Below the pieces are notes generated by a model that saw only the letters and a list, made by a program, of their open reading frames with translations, was not told the origin of the DNA and did no database searches. From positions 3,596,001 to 3,660,000 of the forward strand of contig OY782765.1 of the NCBI GenBank assembly GCA_963678275.1: a stretch of DNA of 64,000 nt, read 5' to 3'. Made by a program: the position numbers and the translations under genes. Positions 36,737 to 45,141 of this stretch are shown piece after piece. This stretch comes from G963677445 sp963678275 (GTDB lineage: Bacteria > Bacteroidota > Ignavibacteria > Ignavibacteriales > Melioribacteraceae). Positions within the stretch are counted from its first letter, which is position 1. Each line of letters starts with the position of its first letter.

Positions 36737-37234
36737 TTACTGTTTCTTATATGTCTGAATATTTGTTGTTCCAAGAGTAGCGTCCGATCCAAAACCTGTT
36801 TCAGGTGTTCTCGGGGTCGCGCCAAGATCAGGAACTGTCTGAACCGCTTCGAGTTTCATTTCATCCGGATCGCCGGTGATAATCTGGATTATACCTTCCT
36901 GTTCGAATGTCGGATATACCAGCGCTATTGAGTGTACATCGCCGCTTTCCGATTTTGTTACGGTGTATGTTCCGTTAGTTGTTGTCCAGGCGCCATCGGT
37001 GACATGTGATTCGAGAACGACAGTATTATCTTCATTCATCTGCACCCTGACACTGTCATAATTAAAATATGTAGAGAGAACTACGGCAACATCACTTCCT
37101 GTGCTCAGCCATGTTCCAACCCACGCTTCTGTTGTTTCTTCTTCTCCTCCTGTCGGGTTGTCATCGTCATCATCACAGGCGATAAATGTTAAAGCGATTA
37201 TCAGGGCGAGAAATATTGACAAATATTTTTTCAT
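36737..37234 (-). CDS. Small lipoprotein, lipocalin-like
   Basis: This 165-residue lipoprotein (ALTFIAC, Cys20) has a Cys-Asp5 start (CDDDDDNPTGGEEET) that in this group often marks surface-exposed lipoproteins. The body has W-VGTWLSTG near the N-terminus, NEDNTVVLESHVTDGAWTTT and GTYTVTK, the strand pattern of small lipocalin-like ligand binders. It is encoded between the KAS-III-like enzyme and the outer-membrane barrel, so it may bind the imported compound. This is inference from position. Confidence 0.7.
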   Translation of the reverse strand: MKKYLSIFLALIIALTFIACDDDDDNPTGGEEETTEAWVGTWLSTGSDVAVVLSTYFNYDSVRVQMNEDNTVVLESHVTDGAWTTTNGTYTVTKSESGDVHSIALVYPTFEQEGIIQIITGDPDEMKLEAVQTVPDLGATPRTPETGFGSDATLGTTNIQTYKKQ

Positions 37235-37261
37235 TTTAGAACTCCGGTTATTGTTGATAAA

Positions 37262-38287
37262 TTATGACTTTCCCCACGTAATCACATTGGCTGCCCAGGC
37301 ATAACCTATTCCAGCGGCAATCATCGCGATTACGGTTCCGTCTTTTATTTTGTTTTGTTCAAGTCCTTTTTCAAGTGATATTACCTGGTCTATCTGTCCG
37401 ACGTGACCAATTTTATTCAGATAAACTGACTGACTTTCATCCAGCCCGAGCAGTTCGAGCATATGTTTATACATTGAATACTTAAAGTGAAGAACCGCGA
37501 GAAAACCAAGACTGTGTTTCTCTACCCCGCTTTTTTCGAACGCTCTCTCTATACAGTTCATCCAGTTATCCATCGAAACTTCATTCAGCCTGTTTTTCAT
37601 ATGAGCCGGATCGGTAAGCTTAAGGGATTTATAGGCGCTATTAATATTCTCACAAGTTATCGGTTTTTCTGTGCCTCCGAATTCCACAAGAGCGTCGCGT
37701 GCCATGGAACCATCCGACATAATATGAGCTTCATGAAGGATATTGCGTCCCAGGTTTTTCTTCAAAATCACCGCTCCGCCGCCGGCCGCGAGATTATACA
37801 TCATCGACATATCCCTGTCGGTGAAATCGACAAAGTCGCCGTTGCGGTATCCCCCGCAGATCATCACGGTGTTGATATCATCATCCGATCTCATCATATC
37901 CTTCGCTATTTTCATAGCCGATATGGTTGTGCAGCATCTCTGCTGAAGGTCAATCGCCCAGGCTCTTTTAGCCCCGATCTGTTCCTGAATATATATTCCC
38001 GAAGTGGTAAGAGGATATTCTTTCCATTCCTCCCCCACACAAATAAGAAGATCTATTTCCATCGGGTCTGTATTACTTTTTTCGAGGGCTTTTTTAGCGG
38101 CTTTAACTCCCATCTCCTGTGTGCCGTCACCCGGTCCCGGCATCCGTTTTTCTGTTATGCCCAGCTTCCGGATTATCGCTTCTTCGGTCCATACACCTTT
38201 TGTCGCTTCGGCAATCTCCGCGGCGGTCATAACTTTTTCGGGCAGATAAACCCCGGTTGAAAGGATGCCGACATTAAAATCTTCCAT
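37262..38287 (-). CDS. KAS-III-like enzyme, variant active site (second copy)
   Basis: This 341-residue thiolase-fold protein is of the FabH/KAS-III type. A Cys pair (118/119) in DLQQRCCTTISAM sits at the nucleophile position and His267 in FLAVLHFKYS replaces the usual H-Q-A-N context. The position of the catalytic Asn in N-x-G-N-T holds His295 (LNKIGHVGQIDQVISLE). The GHVGQxD pattern belongs to an uncharacterised KAS-III subgroup, not to fatty-acid FabH. It is one base after the acyl-CoA ligase gene. It may condense or cleave a CoA thioester that the ligase makes. Confidence 0.8.
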   Translation of the reverse strand: MEDFNVGILSTGVYLPEKVMTAAEIAEATKGVWTEEAIIRKLGITEKRMPGPGDGTQEMGVKAAKKALEKSNTDPMEIDLLICVGEEWKEYPLTTSGIYIQEQIGAKRAWAIDLQQRCCTTISAMKIAKDMMRSDDDINTVMICGGYRNGDFVDFTDRDMSMMYNLAAGGGAVILKKNLGRNILHEAHIMSDGSMARDALVEFGGTEKPITCENINSAYKSLKLTDPAHMKNRLNEVSMDNWMNCIERAFEKSGVEKHSLGFLAVLHFKYSMYKHMLELLGLDESQSVYLNKIGHVGQIDQVISLEKGLEQNKIKDGTVIAMIAAGIGYAWAANVITWGKS

Positions 38288-38288
38288 A

Positions 38289-39788
38289 TCAGCCCTCCTC
38301 CTTTTTCAATTTTTTGCGGTCGATTTTACCCGCGTCATTTTTCGGCAGGGATTCGACAAATTTGATGTGTTTGGGTATTTTGTATTTCGCGAGATTTCCG
38401 GCGCAATATTCAATTACATCCCCTTCACAAAGAGATGAACCGGTTTTCTTTACTATAAAGGCCTTCCCTGTTTCACCCCATTTTTCGTCCGGCACCCCGA
38501 TAATAACGGCATCATCAATCCCTGGATGTTTCCTCAGAAAATATTCCACCTGCGCCGGATAAACATTTTCACCACCCGATATGTACATATTTTTTATCCG
38601 GTCGATGACAAAAAGGTATCCTTCTGAATCTCTTTTAACTATATCCCCGGTATGAAACCAGCCATCGCGGATTGTTTCCGAGGTTGCTTCAGGATTATTC
38701 CAGTAGCCCGGAGTAACGTTCGGACCTTTCAGCAAAAATTCGCCGGCGCCTTCCCCTGTCACTTCATCCCCTTTTTCATCAACCAGTTTTGTTTCCACAT
38801 AAAAATTGGGTGTTCCTATGGAACCCTGTTTCCTTATCGCGTCCTGCTCTGAGAGTGAGGTTATATTCGGCCCCACTTCCGTGAGTCCGTATCCCTGCCT
38901 TATCGGAACATCCTTGGCATGCCATATTTCAATCAGGGGAATCGGCATAGCTTCACCTCCGACAACCATATAACGAAGTGAGGAAAGATCGGTCTGGTCG
39001 AAAAGGGGAGAATCACTCATCATTTTCAGCATCGTAGGCACAGCCCACCAGAGTGATATTTTTCTTTCATCTATCAGTCGTGTAACAGAGTCAGGCTCAA
39101 ATTTTTTCATCAGAATGGTTTCGGCCCCGTGATGCAGGAAGGGAGTAAGAAGCACATTCCAGAATCCGGTGTGAAAAGGAGGCGCTACATCAATGGAAAC
39201 ATCACGACTGGAAATATCGAGCCGCAATTCGGTGTTGATGCTGTTCCATAATAACATCCTGTGATTATATACAGCCCCCTTGGGAAAAGCTGTGGTCCCC
39301 GAAGTATAAAGAATAAACACCGGGTGTTCCATATCAAAACCGGGAGAGGAACTGTCAAAATTTTCTGAAAACTCCGCGGCATTTTCGGTAAGCTTTTCAA
39401 TTTCCAATTTTGGCGAAATATTGCCGAACGCTTCTGTATTATTTAATTTTTCGATGTAATTCTTTTCATATATTATCGCCGATGGAGAGCAGTTGCCCAG
39501 GATATAGTCAAGTTCCGAACTTGTGAGCCTGTAATTCAGCGGAATAATTGTAATGCCGGTTTTCTGCGCCATCGAAAAAAGCATAACATATTCGGCCCGG
39601 TTTTCCGAGAGCACAGCTATTCTGGTTCCCGTTTCAAATCCATATTTACCGGTGAACATATTGGAAAGGCGGTTGGCATGACTGTTTAATTTACTATAGC
39701 TGAATCGCCTTCCCGATTCAAATTCTTCAATCGCGTTTCTGTCAGGGCTGTGTTCCGCCCATTTTTTTATCCAGTCAAACTGTTTCAT
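38289..39788 (-). CDS. AMP-dependent acyl-CoA synthetase
   Basis: This 499-residue adenylate-forming ligase has the P-loop-like FILYTSGTTAFPKGAVYNH, the A5 motif GYGLTEVGPN, the hinge region GWFHTGDIVKRDSEGYLFVIDR and the A10 lysine in LPKNDAGKIDRKKL. It activates a carboxylic acid to acyl-AMP and then acyl-CoA. The substrate cannot be read from the sequence, and the family includes medium/long-chain and aromatic acid ligases. Its start overlaps the end of the symporter gene by 14 bp, a strong hint that the transported solute is its substrate. Confidence 0.92.
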   Translation of the reverse strand: MKQFDWIKKWAEHSPDRNAIEEFESGRRFSYSKLNSHANRLSNMFTGKYGFETGTRIAVLSENRAEYVMLFSMAQKTGITIIPLNYRLTSSELDYILGNCSPSAIIYEKNYIEKLNNTEAFGNISPKLEIEKLTENAAEFSENFDSSSPGFDMEHPVFILYTSGTTAFPKGAVYNHRMLLWNSINTELRLDISSRDVSIDVAPPFHTGFWNVLLTPFLHHGAETILMKKFEPDSVTRLIDERKISLWWAVPTMLKMMSDSPLFDQTDLSSLRYMVVGGEAMPIPLIEIWHAKDVPIRQGYGLTEVGPNITSLSEQDAIRKQGSIGTPNFYVETKLVDEKGDEVTGEGAGEFLLKGPNVTPGYWNNPEATSETIRDGWFHTGDIVKRDSEGYLFVIDRIKNMYISGGENVYPAQVEYFLRKHPGIDDAVIIGVPDEKWGETGKAFIVKKTGSSLCEGDVIEYCAGNLAKYKIPKHIKFVESLPKNDAGKIDRKKLKKEEG

Positions 39789-41328
39789 TTTTTATATTGT
39801 TTTTTGTTAAAAAATGAATGATCAAACCCGCGGCGGCTGAAGTCAGGATAGCCATAGATGAGGCTATCGCCGGATTCCTTACCACCCCTTCGAGATATTT
39901 AGTGAAAAATCCAAAGCTGAATCCCTGCTCAACAAGCGCGGGGAAGCCGTAATAAACCGAAAAATGAACAACTATCGCTGTTATGGTTGCGTAAAAGGCT
40001 GCCCTGGAATCAACTTTTTTGAGAAATATTCCGAATAGTATCGGCACAAAAGCGGCCGAGAAGTATGCGTAAACCCCGTTCTGGGCTAAAATCGCGACCG
40101 ATAGTTTCGGATTGACTATCTGATCCCGGGAAATTATCACCGAAACCACGGCGAGAACCGCGATTGTAATCTTGTTAACCGTTATCCATCCAAGATCAGA
40201 CTTTATTTTATGACCCCATATCGGTTTAATGATATCAGAAGTAATTGTGGTTGAAAGAGACTGTATCAATCCCTCAAGAGTTGACATTCCCGCGGCTATC
40301 AGGCCAAGAATTACTACAAGTCCGACCGCGACGGCGAATCCGTCACCCTGGAATATATGAACCACATAAGCGGGAATAATTCCGTCGCTCTTCAGAGCTG
40401 CCCCGTCAACGGTAAGATCCGGGAAAGTTATCCTTGCGTAAAGTCCGGCGAAAACAACGAGGAAGAATAATATTTCCGCGATGATGCCGACAACAAGGTA
40501 ACGATTTACATCTTTCTCTTTTTTAAGCAGCAATGATTTTGTTATAATATGAGGCTGACAGACTACGGCAAATCCCACCACAAACTGGCAGAAAATTATC
40601 TCAAAATAATCGCGAAAAAGAGGACTGCCCGGATTGGTCCCCCCTGTAAGTGAAGGATCAATGGCGGCCAGCTTATTTATAAATCCTGAAACTCCATCGG
40701 CGAAATGTTCATATCCCGAGGTAAGCAGGATAATGGCCACAACTACCATTATCGAAGCCTGAATGGTGTTGGTATATACCATTGAATTGGCCCCGCCGAA
40801 CATCATATAACCGAAGATAAAGGTTACTATTGTCAGCAGAACCCACATTTCAGAAACATTAAGCGATTTTGAAAGCACTTTTGTAAGAGCCACTACAATT
40901 AAAACAATAAAGGTTATAAGCAGCAGGGAAAGAAATCCCATCAGCAAGGAATATTTTTTGCTGTTATACCGGGTTCCAATCCATTGGGCCAGTGTAAGGG
41001 CTTTGATAGTAGCGCCATATTTACGGAAACTTTTCGTGAGAACCACAAGGGAAATAAGCGCTCCCAACGGAAAAAATATCCCGAATGAGATAAAACCGCT
41101 GACGCCGAAATTCGCTATGAGTCCGGGATTGATAACAAAAGTCGCGGCGCTTGTCATTGACGCGGCAAGTGACAGCCCGACAGCCACCGGGGAAAAAACA
41201 ATGCTTCCGACAGCGTAATCTGAAATGGACTTAATTTTCCGGGCGCCCTGAATAACAAAATAAAGGATCAGCGCAGAATATAAAATTACGAGTATCCAGG
41301 TTCCGGTAACAAGTGATTGATCCGCCAT
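39775..41328 (-). CDS. Sodium:solute symporter
   Basis: This 517-residue inner-membrane protein has about 13 membrane helices with the SSS-family pattern. The first helix is WILVILYSALILYFVIQGAR, then YAVGSIVFSPVAVGLSLAAS, a SAATFVINPG unwound helix, and ITKSLLLKKEKDVNRYLVVG in the middle. SSS members couple Na+ to uptake of sugars, amino acids, proline, pantothenate or short organic acids. The operon with an acyl-CoA ligase favours a carboxylate. It is 7 bp after the KAS-III-like gene. Confidence 0.92.
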   Translation of the reverse strand: MADQSLVTGTWILVILYSALILYFVIQGARKIKSISDYAVGSIVFSPVAVGLSLAASMTSAATFVINPGLIANFGVSGFISFGIFFPLGALISLVVLTKSFRKYGATIKALTLAQWIGTRYNSKKYSLLMGFLSLLLITFIVLIVVALTKVLSKSLNVSEMWVLLTIVTFIFGYMMFGGANSMVYTNTIQASIMVVVAIILLTSGYEHFADGVSGFINKLAAIDPSLTGGTNPGSPLFRDYFEIIFCQFVVGFAVVCQPHIITKSLLLKKEKDVNRYLVVGIIAEILFFLVVFAGLYARITFPDLTVDGAALKSDGIIPAYVVHIFQGDGFAVAVGLVVILGLIAAGMSTLEGLIQSLSTTITSDIIKPIWGHKIKSDLGWITVNKITIAVLAVVSVIISRDQIVNPKLSVAILAQNGVYAYFSAAFVPILFGIFLKKVDSRAAFYATITAIVVHFSVYYGFPALVEQGFSFGFFTKYLEGVVRNPAIASSMAILTSAAAGLIIHFLTKNNIKNETV

Positions 41329-41335
41329 ATAAATC

Positions 41336-42325
41336 CTAATATTTAAATGCCGAACCGGCGAAAGCGAGGCCGCCGCCCGATCCGATTAAAAATATAATAT
41401 CTCCCCGTTTTACCTTTCCTTTTTCAATCGCTTCGCAGAACGCGATAGGAATACAGGCCGAACCGGTATACCCGTAATAATGCATGCTTGTCTGCGCTTT
41501 TTCACGGGGCTGCTTTAATATATCCATCGTTTCAAAAATGCTGTTAATATTTATCTGAGTCAGAAAATACATATCAACATCATCAACAGATATACCGGCT
41601 TTTTTTGCCATTCCGGAAGCCATCTCCGACCATGTTTCCGGGTTAAGTTCAGGGGGGAATTTTTTCTTTATCTGCAATAACGCTTCCGGAGTTCCGGCAA
41701 TTTCCTTTGATATGGGATTGGCCGAGCCTCCTCCATATATTCCCATGTATGAATAATATTCCCCTTTGGTAAGCATTGTGGAGCTCAGGAAACCCTGTCC
41801 ATTTTCAGAGGTGGATTTTAAGATAAAAGCTCCCGCTCCGTCGGCGAAAAGGTTGACCGTTTTTTTATCGGCCATGTTCAGGTATTTGCTCATCGCGTAG
41901 GCGCCGACCACAAGAACAGTATTATATTGTTCATCGGCTTTTATATAATTAACCGCCGTGTTAAGCGCTGTTACAAATCCCGCGCAGGCGGTGTTGATAT
42001 CAAATGTGGCGGCATTATCAAGACCAAGCTCATATTGAACTTTCGAAGCGGTTGAGGGGGAAATATATTCCGGCGTGTCTGTCGCGACTATAAGCAGATC
42101 AATTTCTTCAGGTTTAATATTTCCTTCAGCCATCCCGTTTTTTGCCGCCTTTTTTGCCAGATCGGCTGTCGATTCATCTTCGGCGCACCATCGGCGCTCA
42201 TAAATCTGAACAACCTCTTCCAGCCAGGGACTAACCTTTTCACCAAGCAATTCATCAAAATAGGAATTGGGGACTACCTTTTCCGGCACATAAAATCCGT
42301 GCGAATATATATAAGCGTTTCTCAT
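41336..42325 (-). CDS. KAS-III-like enzyme lacking the catalytic His and Asn (first copy)
   Basis: This 329-residue protein has a FabH-type fold with nucleophile Cys114 in FDINTACAGFVTAL. However, the H-Q-A-N motif reads T-Q-I-N (residues 256-259, MYFLTQININS), and the N-T motif reads YGYTGSAC with Tyr286 in place of Asn. Without the His/Asn pair it cannot decarboxylate malonyl-ACP in the normal way. It might form acyl-enzymes for a different acyl transfer or a non-decarboxylative Claisen reaction, or be a partner subunit of the second KAS-III-like protein. It lies between ketoreductase and symporter with gaps of 11 and 7 bp. Confidence 0.82.
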   Translation of the reverse strand: MRNAYIYSHGFYVPEKVVPNSYFDELLGEKVSPWLEEVVQIYERRWCAEDESTADLAKKAAKNGMAEGNIKPEEIDLLIVATDTPEYISPSTASKVQYELGLDNAATFDINTACAGFVTALNTAVNYIKADEQYNTVLVVGAYAMSKYLNMADKKTVNLFADGAGAFILKSTSENGQGFLSSTMLTKGEYYSYMGIYGGGSANPISKEIAGTPEALLQIKKKFPPELNPETWSEMASGMAKKAGISVDDVDMYFLTQININSIFETMDILKQPREKAQTSMHYYGYTGSACIPIAFCEAIEKGKVKRGDIIFLIGSGGGLAFAGSAFKY

Positions 42326-42336
42326 GTCATTCCTTT

Positions 42337-43080
42337 TTATATTACAATTCCCCCATCCACACTGAGGGTTGTGCCATTAATGAAGGAGGCTTCGTCACTC
42401 GCCAGGAAAGCATAGGCGTTGGCGATATCTTCAGGCTCGCCGAGGCGCCCGACGGGAGTTTTTTCTTCCATCATGGTTATAATTTTTTCAGGCATCGCGC
42501 GCACCATTTCGGTTCCGATAAAACCGGGAGCGACAGCGTTAACGGTAACACCCTTGCGGCCAAGTTCGCGCGCCCATACTTTGGTCATGCCGATAACACC
42601 CGCTTTTGTGGCCACGTAGTTCGTCTGTCCGAAGTTGCCATATAATCCCACAACAGATGAGGCGTTGATAATCCTGCCATATCCTTTCGCTACCATCACC
42701 GGGGATAAAACTTTCACACAGTTAAAAACACCTGTCAGGTTAACAGAGATTACCTGGTCCCACTGCTCATTTGTCATTTTTTTAAGTGTGGCGTCTCTTG
42801 TTATTCCGGCGTTGTTGATAAGTATATCCACGGTGTTAAAATGGGCGAGTGTATCTTCAGCCGCTTTGGCCACATCTTCAGCGTTGGCAACATTTACCTT
42901 AAAGAATTTTACATTTTTACCGGCAGCGGAAAGTTCTTTTTCAAATTCCAGACCTTTGGTTTCATCGATATCCCATATCGCGACCGAGGCTGCTTCGGCT
43001 GTGAATTTTTCTACCGTGGCGCGCCCTATTCCCTGCGATCCGCCGGTTATTACCGCTACTTTTTCTTTTAATCTTTCCAT
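42337..43080 (-). CDS. 3-oxoacyl reductase, FabG-like SDR
   Basis: This 247-residue short-chain dehydrogenase has cofactor loop TGGSQGIGRA, NNAG near 87, the active-site Ser in INASSVVG, Y-x-x-x-K in NYVATKAG near residues 152-156 and the C-terminal NGTTLSVDGG. It probably interconverts 3-oxoacyl and 3-hydroxyacyl thioesters with NADP(H). It is the first structural gene of the operon and begins 20 bp after the perfect GAACGTTTGAAA inverted repeat, so it is the most direct target of the regulator. Confidence 0.92.
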   Translation of the reverse strand: MERLKEKVAVITGGSQGIGRATVEKFTAEAASVAIWDIDETKGLEFEKELSAAGKNVKFFKVNVANAEDVAKAAEDTLAHFNTVDILINNAGITRDATLKKMTNEQWDQVISVNLTGVFNCVKVLSPVMVAKGYGRIINASSVVGLYGNFGQTNYVATKAGVIGMTKVWARELGRKGVTVNAVAPGFIGTEMVRAMPEKIITMMEEKTPVGRLGEPEDIANAYAFLASDEASFINGTTLSVDGGIVI

Positions 43081-43099
43081 CTCTTTTTCCTGTTATTTG

Positions 43100-43125
43100 G
43101 AACGTTTGAAATTTTTCAAACGTTC
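43100..43125. promoter_or_regulatory. Operator candidate between regulator and fabG-like gene
   Basis: GAACGTTTGAAA-TT-TTTCAAACGTTC is a perfect 12-bp inverted repeat in the 60-bp gap between the GbsR-type regulator and its downstream operon. The core CAAACGTT also forms the palindrome before the regulator gene itself. Confidence 0.75.
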
Positions 43126-43140
43126 GGTACAAAAAAAGCT

Positions 43141-43632
43141 CTATTGATTTAATTTACTATTTTCAAAAATATCATCCCATTCATTGAGGAACTCCCGGTA
43201 TTTTTTATCCATCAATTCATAGAACTGTTCCATTTCATTGAGTCTTCCTTCCAGGGCGGCAAGGTCTTCATTGTTTATTTCATTTACGCGGGTTTTAAAT
43301 GTGCGGGCAATTTTCAGATTGTTTCTTACAAGATCGAGGTTGTTGCGGAAGGCGTTCTCAAATATTTCGGGCTGAATTTCGTAATAATCCTTGCGGCTTG
43401 TAGGCTGCCATACCCGCCGGATAAGGTTTTTATCACTTAACCGCCGCGCGATCTGACTTATCGGTCCTTTGCTTCGGTTTAATGACGCCGCTATTTCATC
43501 AAGAGAAAGGGGTTTCGGGGAGTATATCAGAAGAGCTACTATATGACCCATAAGTTTGCTGAGACCGAATGCCTTATAAGCCCAGCCGAAATTCATTATA
43601 AACTCTTCCTTCAGTTTTTCAACATCATTCAA
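43141..43632 (-). CDS. GbsR/MarR-family transcriptional regulator
   Basis: This 163-residue protein has a winged-helix domain at about residues 20-95 (FGLSKLMGHIVALLIYSPKP, then SLDEIAASLNRSKGPISQIARR, LIRRVWQPTSRKDYYEI). A C-terminal helical dimerisation part follows. The KGPISQ recognition helix and the GWAYKAFGLSKLMG start are typical of GbsR-like repressors that sense a small ligand. It is the first gene of the cluster. The flanking palindromes indicate autoregulation and control of the fabG-like gene onward. The inducer is unknown, probably the transported acid or its CoA ester. Confidence 0.88.
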   Translation of the reverse strand: MNDVEKLKEEFIMNFGWAYKAFGLSKLMGHIVALLIYSPKPLSLDEIAASLNRSKGPISQIARRLSDKNLIRRVWQPTSRKDYYEIQPEIFENAFRNNLDLVRNNLKIARTFKTRVNEINNEDLAALEGRLNEMEQFYELMDKKYREFLNEWDDIFENSKLNQ

Positions 43633-43663
43633 ATTTACACCATTTCAAAGATTTGATTTTTTC

Positions 43664-43673
43664 CAAACGTTTG
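43664..43673. promoter_or_regulatory. Operator candidate upstream of GbsR-type regulator
   Basis: CAAACGTTTG, a perfect 10-bp palindrome, lies 31 bp before the regulator's ATG. It shares AAACGTTT/CAAACGTT with the repeat at 43100-43125. Confidence 0.65.
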
Positions 43674-44039
43674 CAAATTACAATATTCGGATGTTATTGT
43701 CAAGCATTTTTAATAAAAACTTAACAGTATTTTTTTCGCCCCGGCGGCTGAGCGGAGTCGAAGCCGGGATTATTTTCATGGTTATCATCAATTCTGCGGG
43801 ACTATGGTTACTCCGGGAGCGAGGATCTTTTAACGCTTCTCAAAAATTCAATAACCGCCAACTACCCCAAAGTCTCCCATATCCCCCCGGGCAGACAACA
43901 ATACCTCGCGGGTCCTTCACCTTTATTGGTTTTAGAAAAGTATAAATATGTTGGCAAAACAGACTATTTCCTTTTGCAACGGAACCTCTTTGCGTATAAT
44001 ACAAATTTTAAAGATGAGATTTTAGTTTTACTATTTAAT

Positions 44040-44255
44040 TCACAGTTTATCCCATCTGATATCAGGTCTCAAATTCTTTGCGGCGCAATCCCGCAGGAAC
44101 ATGTTCATCAGGTTTTGGTATGGTATTCCAATTTCCAATGAAAGTTGCTTAAAGTAATCTATTGTTTCAGTTTCGAGACGAATAGAAATTTGTTTTTTCA
44201 ATTTCTTTGTATATGGATTTTTTATTGATTTTGAAAAGTCATATTCTTTTTGCAT
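44040..44255 (-). CDS. brnA: BrnA-like antitoxin (copy 1)
   Basis: This 71-residue antitoxin has a ribbon-helix-helix DNA-binding part (KQISIRLETETIDYFKQLSL) and ends PDIRWDKL, the usual BrnA C-terminus. I take the ATG at 44255 (MQKEYDF), 1 bp after the brnT stop. The longer frame from 44354 lies inside brnT and is rejected. It binds BrnT and represses the operon. The amino-acid sequence is identical to copy 2. Confidence 0.88.
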   Translation of the reverse strand: MQKEYDFSKSIKNPYTKKLKKQISIRLETETIDYFKQLSLEIGIPYQNLMNMFLRDCAAKNLRPDIRWDKL

Positions 44256-44256
44256 T

Positions 44257-44547
44257 TTATTTTGCCTCGTAGTAATAATTTCTTTCCTTTTTCGTAGCTT
44301 TTCTTGCTGAAATAATACGAATAATTTCATCATTCTCTCTATAGGTATGTACAACGAGCAACATATTCAGTTTATTCGAATAGCCAAGTATGATAAACCT
44401 TTCTTCATCCATTGAATGTTCAGGATCTGCAATGACGCGTGCATTTTCATCATAAAATGCTGTTTTGGCTTCTTGAAATGAGACTTTATGTTTTTTGATG
44501 TTATCAGAATTCTTTTTCTCATCCCATTGAAATTGAATCATTTTCAT
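44257..44547 (-). CDS. brnT: BrnT-like toxin (copy 1)
   Basis: This 96-residue RelE-fold ribonuclease has the start FQWDEKKNSDNIKKHKVSFQ, then DPEHSMDEERFIILGYS, and an end RIISARKATKKERNYYYE. These are the standard BrnT motifs, including the His/Lys/Glu residues around KKHKVSF and the Arg pair in ISARKATKKER. Toxin-before-antitoxin order is normal for this family. The sequence before it contains an AT-rich GTATATATTATATAATT stretch suitable for a self-regulated promoter. It is identical to copy 2. Confidence 0.92.
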   Translation of the reverse strand: MKMIQFQWDEKKNSDNIKKHKVSFQEAKTAFYDENARVIADPEHSMDEERFIILGYSNKLNMLLVVHTYRENDEIIRIISARKATKKERNYYYEAK

Positions 44548-44664
44548 ATAGACAGTGTATATATTATATAATTATTCTAAATTTACAAAATACAACGATT
44601 AGTCGCAAAGAATACCTTCGAAAAATTAATATTGCCACAATGAAATGCAAAAAGGAAATTTTTA

Positions 44665-45141
44665 ATGAACTCCAAATCCAACGCCCCAATCCCCCCGGTA
44701 AATCCCGAAGTAAATAACATTCTCAGCTCCTATCCTCCAGTCATAAAAGATAGGCTGCTTTTCCTGAGGAGGCTGATTTATGAAACCGCCGCGGCTTTTG
44801 AAGAAGTTGGCCCGCTTGAAGAAACCCTGAAATGGGGGGAACCGAGTTACGTAACCTCGAAATCGAAAAGCGGGAGCACGGTAAGAATTGACTGGAAGGA
44901 AAAAACACCGGAGCAGTATTCAATTTTCTTCAAATGCACGGCAAACCTTGTTCCCGCGTTCAGGGAACGTTATCCCGATCTGTTCCGTTATGGCGGAGAT
45001 AGAAGCATAGATTTCCACCCGGATGAAAAAGCGCCCGTCAGAGAATTAAAGCAGTGCATCGCCCTGGCCCTCACCTATCACCTTAACAAAAAACTGAAAC
45101 CTGATCAACGCTGGAAAATGGTGGAAAGAGTTGACAAGTGA
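44665..45141 (+). CDS. DUF1801 (YdhG-like) protein, copy 1
   Basis: This 158-residue protein of the DUF1801/YdhG fold has YPPVIKDRLLFLRRLIYETA, then EETLKWGEPSYVTSKSKSGS, VRIDWKEKTPEQYSIFFKCT and a C-terminal ALTYHLNKKLKP. DUF1801 proteins are small cytoplasmic proteins of unknown biochemical role, similar in fold to iron-chaperone frataxin-like proteins. AAGGAAATTTTTA precedes the ATG. It differs from copy 2 at a few residues (Asp/Glu29, Ser/Ala substitution near 69, Asp/Glu148), mostly conservative, suggesting that the protein is still under constraint. Confidence 0.85.
   Translation: MNSKSNAPIPPVNPEVNNILSSYPPVIKDRLLFLRRLIYETAAAFEEVGPLEETLKWGEPSYVTSKSKSGSTVRIDWKEKTPEQYSIFFKCTANLVPAFRERYPDLFRYGGDRSIDFHPDEKAPVRELKQCIALALTYHLNKKLKPDQRWKMVERVDK

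Noticed and set aside
43926..44141. 71-residue plus-strand open frame (also at 50933-51247)
   Set aside because: Mostly antisense to brnA; conserved only because the DNA is duplicated.
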